A DNA stretch of 64,000 bases from an uncultured Bacteroidales bacterium (GCA_947303715.1 CAMYYY010000001.1:124001-188000), one strand, 5' to 3'; shown: positions 7,471 to 20,285, counted from the first letter of the stretch. Numbers and translations are program-made. Notes: a model not told the origin generated them from the letters alone.

Positions 7471-8769
7471 TTAATTAGGGACTCCGATGGAGATGACGCC
7501 ACCTTTAAGCTGGGCAGCTACTTGGTCGGTGATGTCAAAAGAGAAGGTTTCCTCGTGCCCGTCCTCAAACAAAGCTGTGAAGATAAGCGTGATGGGTATA
7601 TGTGGCACTTCACCTGTAAGGTTCCATGTGCGTATTTTGGCAGCAGCGATGGAGCCGACGGTACCTTGAGGCAGCTGAATGGTTCTCACCGGGAGAATGT
7701 CCTTGCAGATTGTTGTATGACGGCCATCGCCATACGGGCCATAATCTTCGCCCTCTGCCCTTGAACTGACAAACAGCTGGGAGAATCCTTTGGCTGATAG
7801 TGAGGTGACGGCGGATAGCGCACCTGTGGCATCGATGATTTCTATTTGATAGGGAATGGTTGCAGAACGTACGGTAACAGGCAGGTCAACACTATAAAAC
7901 ACGGCTCCATCATCCGCTGTGTTTTTCTTGGCAGTATCGAACAGAGTGGGAACCATATAGCCTCTTTCACGGATTTCCCAATATTCGATATCTCCGTTGT
8001 TGATGGCATTTATTTGTTCTAAGGTGTAGTTTCCCGTGTGGGGCTTTTCCCCAACTTGAGTGTTTCCATTGATGCAATAGTACTCTCCAAGAGAGAAGGG
8101 GAACATTAGTACGGAGGGGTTCTGGGTGTCGTAAGCCATATAGATGGGCACTTCTCCTATACGACCTACAGTGAGTTCGAGTTTCCCGGCTTCGCCAAAA
8201 GGCCATTCGTCACTTTCTTCTTCTGAGAGCGGATAAAGGGCTTTGCTGAAGTCAAGCTCGGGTTTTTCGAAATGGAATTTCAGATCACAAAACATGTTGT
8301 CCGGGTCGTACCAAGGGCTTTTCTGTTCTTCCTCGCTCTCAGGCTTGTCGTCAGGCGCAAACCGCTTGCCGTCCTTGACGGAGAAGGTACAGACGTTTGT
8401 GAAGTTGAGGTACAGCGAATAGGTGCCGTCTGCAATCTCTGAGAGAGGGATAGTGCAGAGTGTGACGTTGACGTATTTTTTGATGAAGGCAACCGAATCG
8501 GTCTCCTCCTCTAATAACATGGCTGTAAACGAGAAGGCCTTGTCGAACGAAAGGACTAGTTTGCTGTCTTCGAAGGCTATGGCGCAATGTGTGTCCTTTT
8601 CGGGATTGTCGTCCGAGGTAAATAAGAAGCGGTCCACAATGCCTGTGCCGCGGATGAGAGGTTCTTCAGGCGTGTTGCCTGAGTCAATGTTGCTTGGTTC
8701 AAGTTCTCCGTTGCATCCGCTGAGTACCAGCGCCGCGAGGAGGGAGAGGGTGAGAAGTGTCTTTTTCAT
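7471..8769 (-). CDS. lipoprotein of unknown function, leader shared with the adjacent serpin
   Basis: 432 residues with the lipobox LVLSGC (Cys 19). The first 45 or so residues (signal peptide, NTPEEPLIR, GIVDRFLF) are nearly the same as in the neighbouring serpin, but the rest is not serpin-like and lacks a hinge. The C-terminal third (SAVTSLSAKGFSQLFVS, then the run from GTVGSIAAAKIRTWNLTG to TFSFDITDQV) faintly recalls DUF5119-type Bacteroidetes lipoproteins; this is tentative. It is probably anchored to the outer membrane. It follows the serpin by 62 nt made mostly of 7-8 bp repeats (TAATTTC / TAATTCC) and precedes an intrinsic terminator, so it is the last gene of the operon. Confidence 0.72.
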   Translation of the reverse strand: MKKTLLTLSLLAALVLSGCNGELEPSNIDSGNTPEEPLIRGTGIVDRFLFTSDDNPEKDTHCAIAFEDSKLVLSFDKAFSFTAMLLEEETDSVAFIKKYVNVTLCTIPLSEIADGTYSLYLNFTNVCTFSVKDGKRFAPDDKPESEEEQKSPWYDPDNMFCDLKFHFEKPELDFSKALYPLSEEESDEWPFGEAGKLELTVGRIGEVPIYMAYDTQNPSVLMFPFSLGEYYCINGNTQVGEKPHTGNYTLEQINAINNGDIEYWEIRERGYMVPTLFDTAKKNTADDGAVFYSVDLPVTVRSATIPYQIEIIDATGALSAVTSLSAKGFSQLFVSSRAEGEDYGPYGDGRHTTICKDILPVRTIQLPQGTVGSIAAAKIRTWNLTGEVPHIPITLIFTALFEDGHEETFSFDITDQVAAQLKGGVISIGVPN

Positions 8770-8831
8770 ATACTTCTTATTTAATTTCTAATTCCTAATT
8801 TCTAATTTCTAATTTTCTAATTTTCTAACTC

Positions 8832-10109
8832 CTAATTCTCCTCAATGCTTTCCACTTTGCCGATGAAAAGAATGTTGTGGCTTTTGTTGTCGCGCACGGC
8901 AAAGACGAAGGGATGGTCAACGAAGAAGTTGATGGGCTCAGGACGAGGGGTGTTGTCTCCAAGGGACGTTCTTAAATTACCCCATTCTGTGACAGCTGCC
9001 ATCTCTGCTCCGTTTTCGTCGAAGCGGACAGATACGTCCTGATTGATGAAATGGAGGATCAGTTCGGGATTTATATTCACAAGCGGCCGCTGCATGGCTT
9101 TCCTGATGCCAAGTTCTTGTAAGGGGTCAAGTAGCTCGTAACTCGTTTTGAACTGGAATTTGGGCAGGTGTACGATGACTTGCCCGAAATCATACGGCTG
9201 GTTCCAGTCGATTTCAGGGAGAATGTCGTTCGTCGAATAGCCTTCAAGGGGAAGGGCTATGAGCATATTGAAATTCCGATAAATATAGTCCAAAGAAAGC
9301 AGACGATAGGAGGAGGCTTCTGCGTAGTGGTAATAGGATTTGTTCTGCATCATGTCGACGGTCTGCTCTTCGCCACTGGAGAGGACGAAGGTGTCCTTTC
9401 GGGTGCTGTCCGCTTTAAAGGGGATTGCCCATTCGGCTCCAAACCAAGTGGCATTGGCGGCAACGATGCGCGTGCTTTCATTAATAGGAAGATTCAGCTC
9501 GTGGATGTTGCCATAGGTATGGTAGTAGGCCCATTGGCAAATGGAGTCCTTTGCTTGCGTGGTTTGGGTGAAGTCGAGATGGCCTATTTCGGCATCGTAG
9601 TAGGTCTTGTTGGTGCTAATGAAGTTGCGGTTGATGGGGTAGCCCTTCTGCGTCCAGACAGCGTTGGCGAGGCAGACGTTGTTGGTGCTCTCGAGGGCAT
9701 CGCGCAGCTTGTGGTACCAGGCGTTGAGGGCATCGAGGGTAACACCCTTACCGGCAATGCTGTCAAGCAATTCGGCGCAGGCTTCGTCGTCCACGCCGTT
9801 AGCCAGCATGCCGAGGGCAATTTCGAGGCTGAGGGGCGAGATGCAGACGTTCTTGTTCGGCTCGGCTTCGAGGCAGAGCTTACCAAAAAGCTTTTGGGCA
9901 AAGTCGGCACCCATTTGGGCGTAGGCTTTTTCTTCTTCGCTGGGCGTCAGCATTAGGGGCTTTGAATCTTCGCGTTTGAAGATGCGGTCCACGATGCCAC
10001 CCGGGCGGATGAGGGGTTCTTCGGGTGGGTTCCCTGGGTCAAATGCATCGTTGCATCCGCAGAACATCAGCGCCGCGAGGAGGGAGAGGGTGAAAAGGGT
10101 CTTTTTCAT
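8832..10109 (-). CDS. serpin-family lipoprotein (protease inhibitor)
   Basis: 425 residues: lipoprotein leader (LMFCGC, Cys 19), a short linker, then a complete serpin fold of about 370 residues. Recognisable blocks include NVCISPLSLEIALGMLANG, LANAVWTQKG, IVAANATWFGAEWAIPF, MLIALPLEG, IVHLPKFQF and the closing NFFVDHPFVFAVRD. The reactive-centre hinge ENGAEMAAVTEW has the Gly and small residues expected of inhibitory serpins. Serpins trap serine or cysteine proteases by inserting this loop into a beta-sheet. A surface-anchored copy in a gut anaerobe probably protects against host or bacterial proteases (inference). It lies downstream of a membrane TPR regulator and upstream of the lipoprotein with the same leader, in one operon. 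Confidence 0.92.
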   Translation of the reverse strand: MKKTLFTLSLLAALMFCGCNDAFDPGNPPEEPLIRPGGIVDRIFKREDSKPLMLTPSEEEKAYAQMGADFAQKLFGKLCLEAEPNKNVCISPLSLEIALGMLANGVDDEACAELLDSIAGKGVTLDALNAWYHKLRDALESTNNVCLANAVWTQKGYPINRNFISTNKTYYDAEIGHLDFTQTTQAKDSICQWAYYHTYGNIHELNLPINESTRIVAANATWFGAEWAIPFKADSTRKDTFVLSSGEEQTVDMMQNKSYYHYAEASSYRLLSLDYIYRNFNMLIALPLEGYSTNDILPEIDWNQPYDFGQVIVHLPKFQFKTSYELLDPLQELGIRKAMQRPLVNINPELILHFINQDVSVRFDENGAEMAAVTEWGNLRTSLGDNTPRPEPINFFVDHPFVFAVRDNKSHNILFIGKVESIEEN

Positions 10110-10160
10110 ATTCTATTGCTTATATTTTTAATCTTCAATTTTCAATCTTCAATCTTCAAT

Positions 10161-11726
10161 TTATATCTTGAACAGGCTAAGGTAGGGCTCGGCAAGCTTG
10201 GCGCGAAGGCGGTGCTTGTGGGAGCGGATGGTGGTGTCGGTAACGCCGGTGCAGATGGTCTGTGTGTAGGTGGAGAAGCCGAGGCGGCAGAGGAGCAGGC
10301 AGGTAAGCTCGGAGTCGCTGAGCGTGGGGCTCTGCTGGCGCAGTTCGTCCACGATTGGACGGAAGATGCGGAAGAGCTCCATCTGCAAGTTGGCGGTACG
10401 CTCAGAGGGGAAGGCATCGAAGCCGCGCGTGCGGCTTAGGTGGATGGCGCTGAGTTCGTTGTTCCACGGGCTTTGCATGAACTGATTGATGCAGGCGCCC
10501 AGCTGCTCTTCAAAATGAAGGGTGCTGTTATCGTTCTTACGAGCATGTTGTTTTAGCCACCGATACCTGAAGCAAACCAGCGCAAAGCAAAAGAGCAGCC
10601 AATACAGCAGGATGGTGTAGTGACGAGTTGTCTGCCGCCGTTCTTGACTCAGTTCGTAACGGTGCAGCACATTCGACATGCGGACACGGTCCACGCTGCC
10701 AGCAATGGTCTCCTTGAGGCTGGCGTAGTATTGCATGTGGCCATAGGCGCTTTCAAATTGTCCGCTGAGTGAATCGAGAGAGGCGAGGGCGCTGGTAGCC
10801 GAAGCTTCGAGGTAGAGATTGCCCGTCTGTCCGTAGCAGCGGTTCAGATAGAGCAGTGCAGAGTCGGGTTGGCCGAGGGCTTTGTACGCCTGCCCTTTTA
10901 AATAATAAGGAAAGAGTTTGTCGTCCCCTGTACGCAGCGATTCGGCCAGCGAGGCATAGGCGAGGGCATCAGCAGCGTTCCCCTTGCGGCGCGTGATGAT
11001 GGAGAGCTGCTCGGCAGCGAGGGCTGTACCGATGGGGTTCTCGATGGCACGGCTCAGCGCCAGCAGGGTGACGTAGTTGTCGTAAGATGCATCCCATTCT
11101 CCAGCGGCCATCTGGCACTTGGCAATGCCTTCGAGCGGCATAATCATACGGAGGCTGTCACGTGTGAAGACCGCACAATCATAAGCCCGTCGGTACCACT
11201 CGCGCGATTCGGCGAAGAGGTGCTGGTTGAATAGGTGGTCGGCGATGTTCTGCGACGCGCGGCGTTCCATGACGTGGTCGGACAGCTCGCGGAAGCCGTC
11301 GGCTGCAGGCAGGTAGGCCTCGACAGCACGGAAGTCATCGCCCAAGTCGCGGCAGACAGAGCCGAGGTAGAACTGCGAAAGGGCGCGCAGCTCCTTGTTG
11401 CGGCCCCGACGGGCGTAATAATCAACGGCTATCAGGATGAGCGAGTCGCTGGTGTGCGTGATGAAACATTTATCTTCGGCTTGCGTCCGCAGCAGGGCAT
11501 AGAGAGCAGCCTCTCGACCTACCCCCATCCCCTCCTGAAGGAGGGGTGACTTTGTTCCCTTCCCTTTAGGGAGGGGTTGGGGGTAGGCTTCCAGCTCCGC
11601 AAGGGCGCGGGCGGGGTCGTCATTGATATAGGAGCGGATGGACTGAAGCTGGCGATAGACGTCGGAAGATGACGATGCGGGCATGGCCAGCAGCAGGCAG
11701 AAGAGGAGAAAAATGGACTTTTTCAT
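10161..11726 (-). CDS. membrane-anchored TPR protein with C-terminal HTH-like domain (regulator)
   Basis: 521 residues from ATG 11726; the TTG 15 nt further up is less likely because the -7 element lies close by. Order: signal peptide (KKSIFLLFCLLLAMPASS), tetratricopeptide-like helical repeats to about residue 330 (YYLKGQAYKALGQPDSALLYLN is typical), one membrane segment near 380-400 (YTILLYWLLFCFALVCF), then a cytoplasmic part ending in a LuxR-like helix-turn-helix: LSDSELTCLLLCRLGFST and TDTTIRSHKHRLRAKL. This architecture is widespread in Bacteroidetes and is thought to link periplasmic sensing to transcription. It heads the serpin operon, so local control is plausible. Residues 46-69 are encoded by a palindromic repeat insertion. 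Confidence 0.83.
   Translation of the reverse strand: MKKSIFLLFCLLLAMPASSSSDVYRQLQSIRSYINDDPARALAELEAYPQPLPKGKGTKSPLLQEGMGVGREAALYALLRTQAEDKCFITHTSDSLILIAVDYYARRGRNKELRALSQFYLGSVCRDLGDDFRAVEAYLPAADGFRELSDHVMERRASQNIADHLFNQHLFAESREWYRRAYDCAVFTRDSLRMIMPLEGIAKCQMAAGEWDASYDNYVTLLALSRAIENPIGTALAAEQLSIITRRKGNAADALAYASLAESLRTGDDKLFPYYLKGQAYKALGQPDSALLYLNRCYGQTGNLYLEASATSALASLDSLSGQFESAYGHMQYYASLKETIAGSVDRVRMSNVLHRYELSQERRQTTRHYTILLYWLLFCFALVCFRYRWLKQHARKNDNSTLHFEEQLGACINQFMQSPWNNELSAIHLSRTRGFDAFPSERTANLQMELFRIFRPIVDELRQQSPTLSDSELTCLLLCRLGFSTYTQTICTGVTDTTIRSHKHRLRAKLAEPYLSLFKI
11518..11587. repeat. intragenic palindromic element, copy 1 (in TPR regulator)
   Basis: About 70 bp with outer arms CCTACCCCC / GGGGGTAGG and inner arms CCCCTCC / GGAGGGG. 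It inserts a Pro/Gly/Lys-rich stretch of 23-24 residues (YPQPLPKGKGTK...) just after the signal peptide without breaking the frame. Related copies lie inside three other genes of this window. Confidence 0.85.
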
Positions 11727-11749
11727 GCAGCTCAGTTTCAAATTCGACG

Positions 11750-11823
11750 CAAAGATAACTCGTCTTTCTTAGTCGTGCAAGCGAAAATGCGTTGCAAAAG
11801 CGTTGCAACGAGGGTTGCAAAAG
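11750..11823 (-). promoter_or_regulatory. promoter of the TPR regulator operon with clustered GTTGCAA boxes
   Basis: The minus strand has TATCTTTG (plus-strand 11750-11757), a Bacteroidetes -7 box. Upstream of it, plus-strand GTTGCAA occurs at 11791, 11802 and 11814, with a related GTGCAAG at 11775. The 11-12 bp spacing, about one helical turn, suggests a protein-binding site upstream of the promoter. Confidence 0.55.
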
Positions 11824-11924
11824 TGTTATTCTTAATTAAAGAGATATACAGGAGCTCAGGAGTACAGGAGTTGCAGGCAATTGTTTCGTATGCAGTTCTT
11901 ATAGCTATTGTCTGAACACCATTT

Positions 11925-12617
11925 TCATTCTTCATTATTCATTAAACAAATGCTATCAGGCGGGAGGAGGGGAGAGGGAATGGGGAGTTGAGGTTCAACT
12001 GGAGGGAGAAGGGGAGTGATGGAGGCAGCGCCTGGGGCGAAGTCAGGCAGGATGCGACGTGCGCCAAGGTAGCGCGCCTGATAGTAGGGCTCGCTGAGGT
12101 GGGAGATGATGACGCCCGTGAGGGCGGCGTGGATGAAGGAGAAGGATTTGCCGCCTGGGTCGGGGCCGATATAGATGCCGACGTGCCCGGGTGTCTCAGA
12201 GATGCGCCGCCCGCTGAATATGACGAGGTCGCCCCGCTGCAGGTGTTTGATTCCTTTCTTGACGGCACGTCCTTGATGCGATTGTGCATTGGAGGAGTGG
12301 CTGAGGTTGTAGCCGAAGCGGGCATAGACGTAGGAGGTGAAGCCCGAGCAGTCGAACGCCGCAGGGCCTTGTGCTGCGTAGCGATAGGGCTTGCCTAAAG
12401 ACTGGCGGGCAAAATCAATGATGCTGTCGGCTGTAGCTGCGGCGCGAAGGGAGTCCGCGCGGACTCCCTTTAGCGTTGAGCAGGACGCCAATAATAATGA
12501 AGAATGAAAGATGAGAAAAAGAAGAAGACCTCTTTTTAATGAAGAATGGAGAATGAAGAATGAAGAATAAATAGCCCTGCTATTGAGATACTGCATACAA
12601 GTCATTTTATTTTTCAT
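11925..12617 (-). CDS. NlpC/P60 (C40) cell-wall peptidase lipoprotein
   Basis: Up to 230 residues. The catalytic parts are clear: FDCSGFTSYVYARFG (Cys nucleophile), PGHVGIYIG (His) and FIHAAL (third polar residue), the NlpC/P60 order. These enzymes cut peptide cross-bridges in peptidoglycan. The signal peptide ends in LLLASCS, a lipobox. Its hydrophobic core (FLIFHSSLL) and the preceding FFILHSSL are encoded by heptamer-type repeats that continue into the spacer, so the true start is uncertain: the ATG at 12617 or another codon closer to KRGLLL. The C-terminal tail is Pro-rich (TPLLPPVEPQLPIPSP). The gene follows the beta-galactosidase by 28 nt on the same strand. Confidence 0.87.
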   Translation of the reverse strand: MKNKMTCMQYLNSRAIYSSFFILHSSLKRGLLLFLIFHSSLLLASCSTLKGVRADSLRAAATADSIIDFARQSLGKPYRYAAQGPAAFDCSGFTSYVYARFGYNLSHSSNAQSHQGRAVKKGIKHLQRGDLVIFSGRRISETPGHVGIYIGPDPGGKSFSFIHAALTGVIISHLSEPYYQARYLGARRILPDFAPGAASITPLLPPVEPQLPIPSPLLPPDSICLMNNEE

Positions 12618-12642
12618 TTTTCATTCTTCATTTTTCATTTAT
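12539..12642. repeat. inverted pair of (AATGAAG)-type heptamer arrays
   Basis: Left arm 12539-12573 is AATGAAG / AATGGAG steps, right arm 12603-12642 is TTTTTCA / TTCTTCA steps, with a loop of about 30 bp. The left arm lies inside the predicted 5' end of the NlpC/P60 gene; the right arm reaches the stop codon of the beta-galactosidase gene. Confidence 0.75.
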
Positions 12643-12645
12643 TTG

Positions 12646-17033
<4,388 letters not shown>

Positions 17034-17082
17034 ATCGTCTATTATTATTTATTCCTAATTTCTCATTCCTAATTATTTAATT

Positions 17083-18414
17083 CTATAAGGTATATTGCAG
17101 GGCAAGACGCAGGGAGAGTGCCAGCGGATGGTCGGTGCGCGAGGTGGTGAGGCGTGTTTCGGTGAGGTGATAGTTGACACTGGGCTCTAAGGCGAGGCCG
17201 AAGTGATGCCCAAGGTCGTAGTGGACGCCAATCTTGCTGCCTACGGCGTATTGCCACGGGCGCTCATCCTGTTTCCAGGTGCCGAGTTGTGCGCTGAGGC
17301 AGCGCTCGACGGTGGCTCCCGCGCTGGCGGTGAGGGAGAAAGCGCCGTGCTCAATAAAGCGCCAACCCACATAGAGAGGCACACCGAGGTACTGGATACG
17401 TTGCGTGCGGGTGGAGGTGGGGGTGACCACTTGCGATGTGAGGATGCTCCACGTCAAGCCGCTCTCGATGATGAGGCGTTCGATGGGTTCGTAGGCAACG
17501 GTGAAGCCGAGGCTAAGCTCGGGCTTGTGATTGAAGACATAGCTGCCCATATTATTATATAGGTTGTTGTAGGGGTTGCTGTAGGAGTAGTAGGTCGGTG
17601 CAGCAGCCGGGCGGTTGCTGTAGTAGTAACTGTTGTTGGAGAATCTTGGTGCAACGGGGAAGTAGCTCGTGTTTCCTCCGCTTGAGCCGCCACCAGGGAT
17701 GCCAAAGGTGAGGCTGCGGCGTTGTTTGGACGTGCTGCGGCTGAGAGTAGCAGAAGCAATCCACGATGATGGAGCGTCTGCGGCATGAGTGGCGTTGGCG
17801 ACGTTGGCTTTAGCGTTAGCGATGGCGATGGCGTTATCGTGAGCGGCTGAAATCTCTGAGGCGGCTGGGGTCTCTGCTTCCTTTGTGGTGATGGAATTAT
17901 TGGAGTAATCCGAGTATTCTGGAAGTTCTGAGCTTTCTGAGGTCTGCTCTCCCTTTTTTTCAAGCGCTTTCGTGATTCGGCTGCGGTGAGAAGGGGATTT
18001 GTCATTTGCTGCCAGCAGCGGGGGATTATTCGTCTGCCCGAACGAGTAATCCGATGATTCACTAAAATCCGAAACAGCCACATTCTTTGGGCTGTCCGAT
18101 GATTCTTGGATTAATGTAGGAACTTGTTTATGGGCTGCCAGAGACTCGTCGGCAGGCGCAGAGGTGCGTGTGCCGAAGGGATTAACAATGAGTACTGCCG
18201 CCAGCACGGCAGCTGCAGCAGCTATCCAGAGGATAGCCTCCCCCTTGCCCCTCCTAAAGGAGGAATGACTTGGCTCCCTTCCCTTTAGGGGAGGGATGGA
18301 GTGAGGCTTCGCAAGCCTCTCCCAGCCATCGGAGGGAGGCGGAAGCTCGGCATCCTTCAGCCGACGGCGCAGGGCATCCGTCCAGTCCTGTTGTGGTTTC
18401 ATGTTCTTATCCAT
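17083..18414 (-). CDS. single-pass N-terminus fused to outer-membrane-type beta-barrel domain (anti-sigma-like partner)
   Basis: 443 residues. The N-terminus is polar (QQDWTDALRRRLKDAELPPPSDGWERL) and cytosolic in appearance. One membrane segment follows at about 62-82 (AILWIAAAAAVLAAVLIV), then a long Ser/Asn/Ala-rich linker, and a C-terminal region from about 295 with alternating strands (LSLGFTVAYEPIERLIIESGLTW, LGVPLYVGWRF, GLALEPSVNYHL) ending in LQYTL, like an OmpA-type barrel. The gene lies directly downstream of an ECF sigma factor, the usual place of an anti-sigma factor in Bacteroidetes, and the N-terminal topology fits that role. How one chain would span inner membrane and barrel is unclear. 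Residues 36-59 are encoded by a palindromic repeat. Confidence 0.75.
   Translation of the reverse strand: MDKNMKPQQDWTDALRRRLKDAELPPPSDGWERLAKPHSIPPLKGREPSHSSFRRGKGEAILWIAAAAAVLAAVLIVNPFGTRTSAPADESLAAHKQVPTLIQESSDSPKNVAVSDFSESSDYSFGQTNNPPLLAANDKSPSHRSRITKALEKKGEQTSESSELPEYSDYSNNSITTKEAETPAASEISAAHDNAIAIANAKANVANATHAADAPSSWIASATLSRSTSKQRRSLTFGIPGGGSSGGNTSYFPVAPRFSNNSYYYSNRPAAAPTYYSYSNPYNNLYNNMGSYVFNHKPELSLGFTVAYEPIERLIIESGLTWSILTSQVVTPTSTRTQRIQYLGVPLYVGWRFIEHGAFSLTASAGATVERCLSAQLGTWKQDERPWQYAVGSKIGVHYDLGHHFGLALEPSVNYHLTETRLTTSRTDHPLALSLRLALQYTL
18238..18307. repeat. intragenic palindromic element, copy 3 (in anti-sigma-like gene)
   Basis: About 70 bp with arms CCCTCCCCTAAAGGGAAGGG and CCTCCTTTAGGAGGGGC on the coding strand. 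It encodes IPPLKGREPSHSSFRRGKGE just before the membrane segment. Frame is kept, but in a different reading phase from copies 1 and 2. Confidence 0.82.
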
Positions 18415-18429
18415 ATTCCTTTTTATCTT

Positions 18430-18612
18430 CGTTTAGGGTTTAATGTTTAACGAACACGTCCTTCGGTTTTTTTTGTTTAATGTTTAATGTTTAATGTTTA
18501 ACGTTTAACGAACATGTCCTCCGACGCCATCGCGCCAGCCTCGTTAAACCTTAAACGTTCTCCGTTAAACCATTCCATCGCGCCAGCCTCGTTAAACCTT
18601 AAACGTTAAACC
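18430..18612. repeat. GTTTAAC/GTTTAAT heptamer arrays and 30-bp direct repeats
   Basis: TTTAATG / TTTAACG steps run with 7-bp period at 18438-18450 and 18475-18511. A segment CGCGCCAGCCTCGTTAAACC plus CTTAAACGTT occurs twice (about 18531-18560 and 18579-18608). The plus-strand GTTTAAC arms on the left and GTTAAAC arms on the right form inverted pairs. The array fills the spacer between the sigma gene and its downstream partner and touches the sigma stop codon. Confidence 0.75.
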
Positions 18613-19195
18613 ATTTTCCATCTTCCATCTTCATTTTTCCATTTTCAATCTCAAATACTCTCTCCTTGATGCGTGAGGCCAGCAGGGCTTTGGCGCGTGC
18701 AAGCTGCGAGGCCGATGTCCGCTCCTTGATGCCCAGCAGGCGGGCAATCTCTCGGTGTGAACAGCCGTCGATGCAGTAGAGGTTGAACACCACACGGTAG
18801 CCCTCGGGCAGTTCGCCGATGAGGCGGAAGAGTTCGTCGTCGCTGATGCGGTTGATGTCGTCCGCTGTGGGCTCGGGCACATCTGTCGGCTCGGTTCCCA
18901 TCTCGTCCAGCGGGACGACGGTGAGCGTCTGGCGTTTCCTGAGGCTGTCGATGGCCACGTTCCTCGTCACGCGCTCCATCCACACGCACAGGCTGCCCTC
19001 GCCCTGCCAGCGGAACCGGTTCAGCCCGCCGAAGATGTTCAGGAACGCATCGTGCAGCCAGTCCTCTGCCTGCTCCCGCTCCGAGGCATAGCGCCGGCAT
19101 ACCGCCATCAGCCGCGGCGAATAGACCCTATACAACTCCGCGCGCGCGGCATTGTCGCCCTTTCTGCATTGTTCCACTAAACGTTGTTCAATCAT
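18599..19195 (-). CDS. ECF RNA polymerase sigma factor
   Basis: 198 residues with region 2 (LYRVYSPRLMAVCRRYA, EQAEDWLHDAFLNIFGGLNRFRW, WMERVTRNVAIDSLRKR) and region 4 (ELPEGYRVVFNLYCIDGCSH, then the helix-turn-helix HREIARLLGIKERTSASQLARAK), the standard ECF layout. It directs RNA polymerase to a specific promoter set, probably including its own operon. The following gene has an anti-sigma-like N-terminus. The last residues (about 182-198, ENGKMKMEDGKWFNV) are encoded by heptamer-type repeats (TTCCATC / TTTCCAT on the plus strand), so the C-terminus may have been extended by array sequence. The divergent neighbour is ddh. Confidence 0.93.
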   Translation of the reverse strand: MIEQRLVEQCRKGDNAARAELYRVYSPRLMAVCRRYASEREQAEDWLHDAFLNIFGGLNRFRWQGEGSLCVWMERVTRNVAIDSLRKRQTLTVVPLDEMGTEPTDVPEPTADDINRISDDELFRLIGELPEGYRVVFNLYCIDGCSHREIARLLGIKERTSASQLARAKALLASRIKERVFEIENGKMKMEDGKWFNV

Positions 19196-19334
19196 CCACT
19201 GCGAGGTTCAGTCCGACTAGTCTTCTCACACTCTTAAAACGTACGGATACCGAAAATACTGCATGAGAAGATGAAATTTTTTTTCATCAAGTAATAAAAA
19301 ATGATAAAAACGCCCATATTTCCCGACAAATGAT

Positions 19335-19342
19335 TACTTTTG
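19335..19342 (+). promoter_or_regulatory. Bacteroidetes -7 element for ddh
   Basis: TACTTTTG matches TAnnTTTG; the start site would be near 19349, 40 nt before the ATG at 19389. Confidence 0.55.
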
Positions 19343-19388
19343 TGGCCGAAAAATAGGCAATAGTACATAAGGTAAAATCAAAAAACAT

Positions 19389-20285
19389 ATGAAAAAAATC
19401 AGAGCCGCCGTCGTCGGATACGGCAACATTGGCAAGTATGCGCTTCAGGCGCTTGAGGTATCACCCGATTTCGAAGTCGCAGGCGTTGTCCGTCGTCAGG
19501 GCAACAAGGATTGTCCCGTTGAGCTGGCTGGGGTGCCCGTCGTGGATAACATCAGTAAGCTGCGCGATGTAGACGTCGCCATCCTCGCCACGCCTACACG
19601 CAAGGTCGAGGAGTACGCCCTTGAGTGCCTTGCGCTTGGCATCAACACCGTTGACAGTTTCGACATCCACACCCTCATCCCCTCGCTGCGCCAGACGCTG
19701 GGCGACGCTGCCCGCAAGGCAGGGCGCGTCAGCATCATCAGCGCCGGCTGGGATCCGGGTAGCGACAGCATCGTCCGCGCCCTGCTTGAGGCCATCGCTC
19801 CAAAGGGACTCACCTACACCAACTTCGGCCCCGGCATGAGCATGGGCCACAGCGTCTGCGTCCGTTCGAAGGAGGGCGTGCGCGATGCCCTCTCCATGAC
19901 CATCCCCACGGGCGAGGGTGTCCATCGCCGCATGGTGTATGTCGAGTTGGAGGAAGGTGCCACCCTCGAGGCGGTCACCGCTGCCATCAAGGCCGACCCC
20001 TACTTTGCCTCCGACGAGACCCACGTCATGGCCGTCCCTAGCGTCGATGCCCTGCGCGACATGGGCCACGGTGTCAACCTCACCCGCAAAGGCGTCAGCG
20101 GCACCACCCAGAACCAGCGCTTCCGCTTCAGCATGAGCATCAACAACCCCGCCCTCACCGGTCAGGTGCTCGTCTGCGCCGCCCGTGCCGCCATCCGCCA
20201 GCAGCCCGGCGCCTACACTATGATTGAGATTCCCGTCATCGACCTCCTCCCCGGCTCGCGCGAAGATTGGTTGAAGCTGGTGTAA
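19389..20285 (+). CDS. ddh: meso-diaminopimelate D-dehydrogenase
   Basis: 298 residues, the family's usual size. The N-terminal Rossmann motif VVGYGNIGKYALQAL binds NADP. Further family blocks: ATPTRKVEEYALECL, NTVDSFDIHTLIPSLRQTL, SAGWDPGSDSIVRALLEAIA, TNFGPGMSMGHSV and DMGHGVNLTRKG. The enzyme makes meso-diaminopimelate from tetrahydrodipicolinate, ammonia and NADPH in one step, supplying lysine and peptidoglycan synthesis. It appears to be a single-gene unit with its own -7 element, divergent from the ECF sigma gene. I see no clear terminator after it; an AT-rich 129-nt spacer leads to the restriction-modification gene. Confidence 0.96.
   Translation: MKKIRAAVVGYGNIGKYALQALEVSPDFEVAGVVRRQGNKDCPVELAGVPVVDNISKLRDVDVAILATPTRKVEEYALECLALGINTVDSFDIHTLIPSLRQTLGDAARKAGRVSIISAGWDPGSDSIVRALLEAIAPKGLTYTNFGPGMSMGHSVCVRSKEGVRDALSMTIPTGEGVHRRMVYVELEEGATLEAVTAAIKADPYFASDETHVMAVPSVDALRDMGHGVNLTRKGVSGTTQNQRFRFSMSINNPALTGQVLVCAARAAIRQQPGAYTMIEIPVIDLLPGSREDWLKLV

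Noticed and set aside
7471..8769. Lipoprotein read as a second serpin
   Set aside because: Only the leader is shared. The body lacks the serpin blocks and the reactive-centre hinge that are clear in the neighbour.
17083..18414. Frameshift in the anti-sigma/barrel gene
   Set aside because: The odd join of an anti-sigma-like N-terminus and a barrel-like C-terminus looked like a fusion error, but the frame is continuous, the linker is compositionally smooth, and this architecture after ECF sigma genes is familiar in Bacteroidetes.
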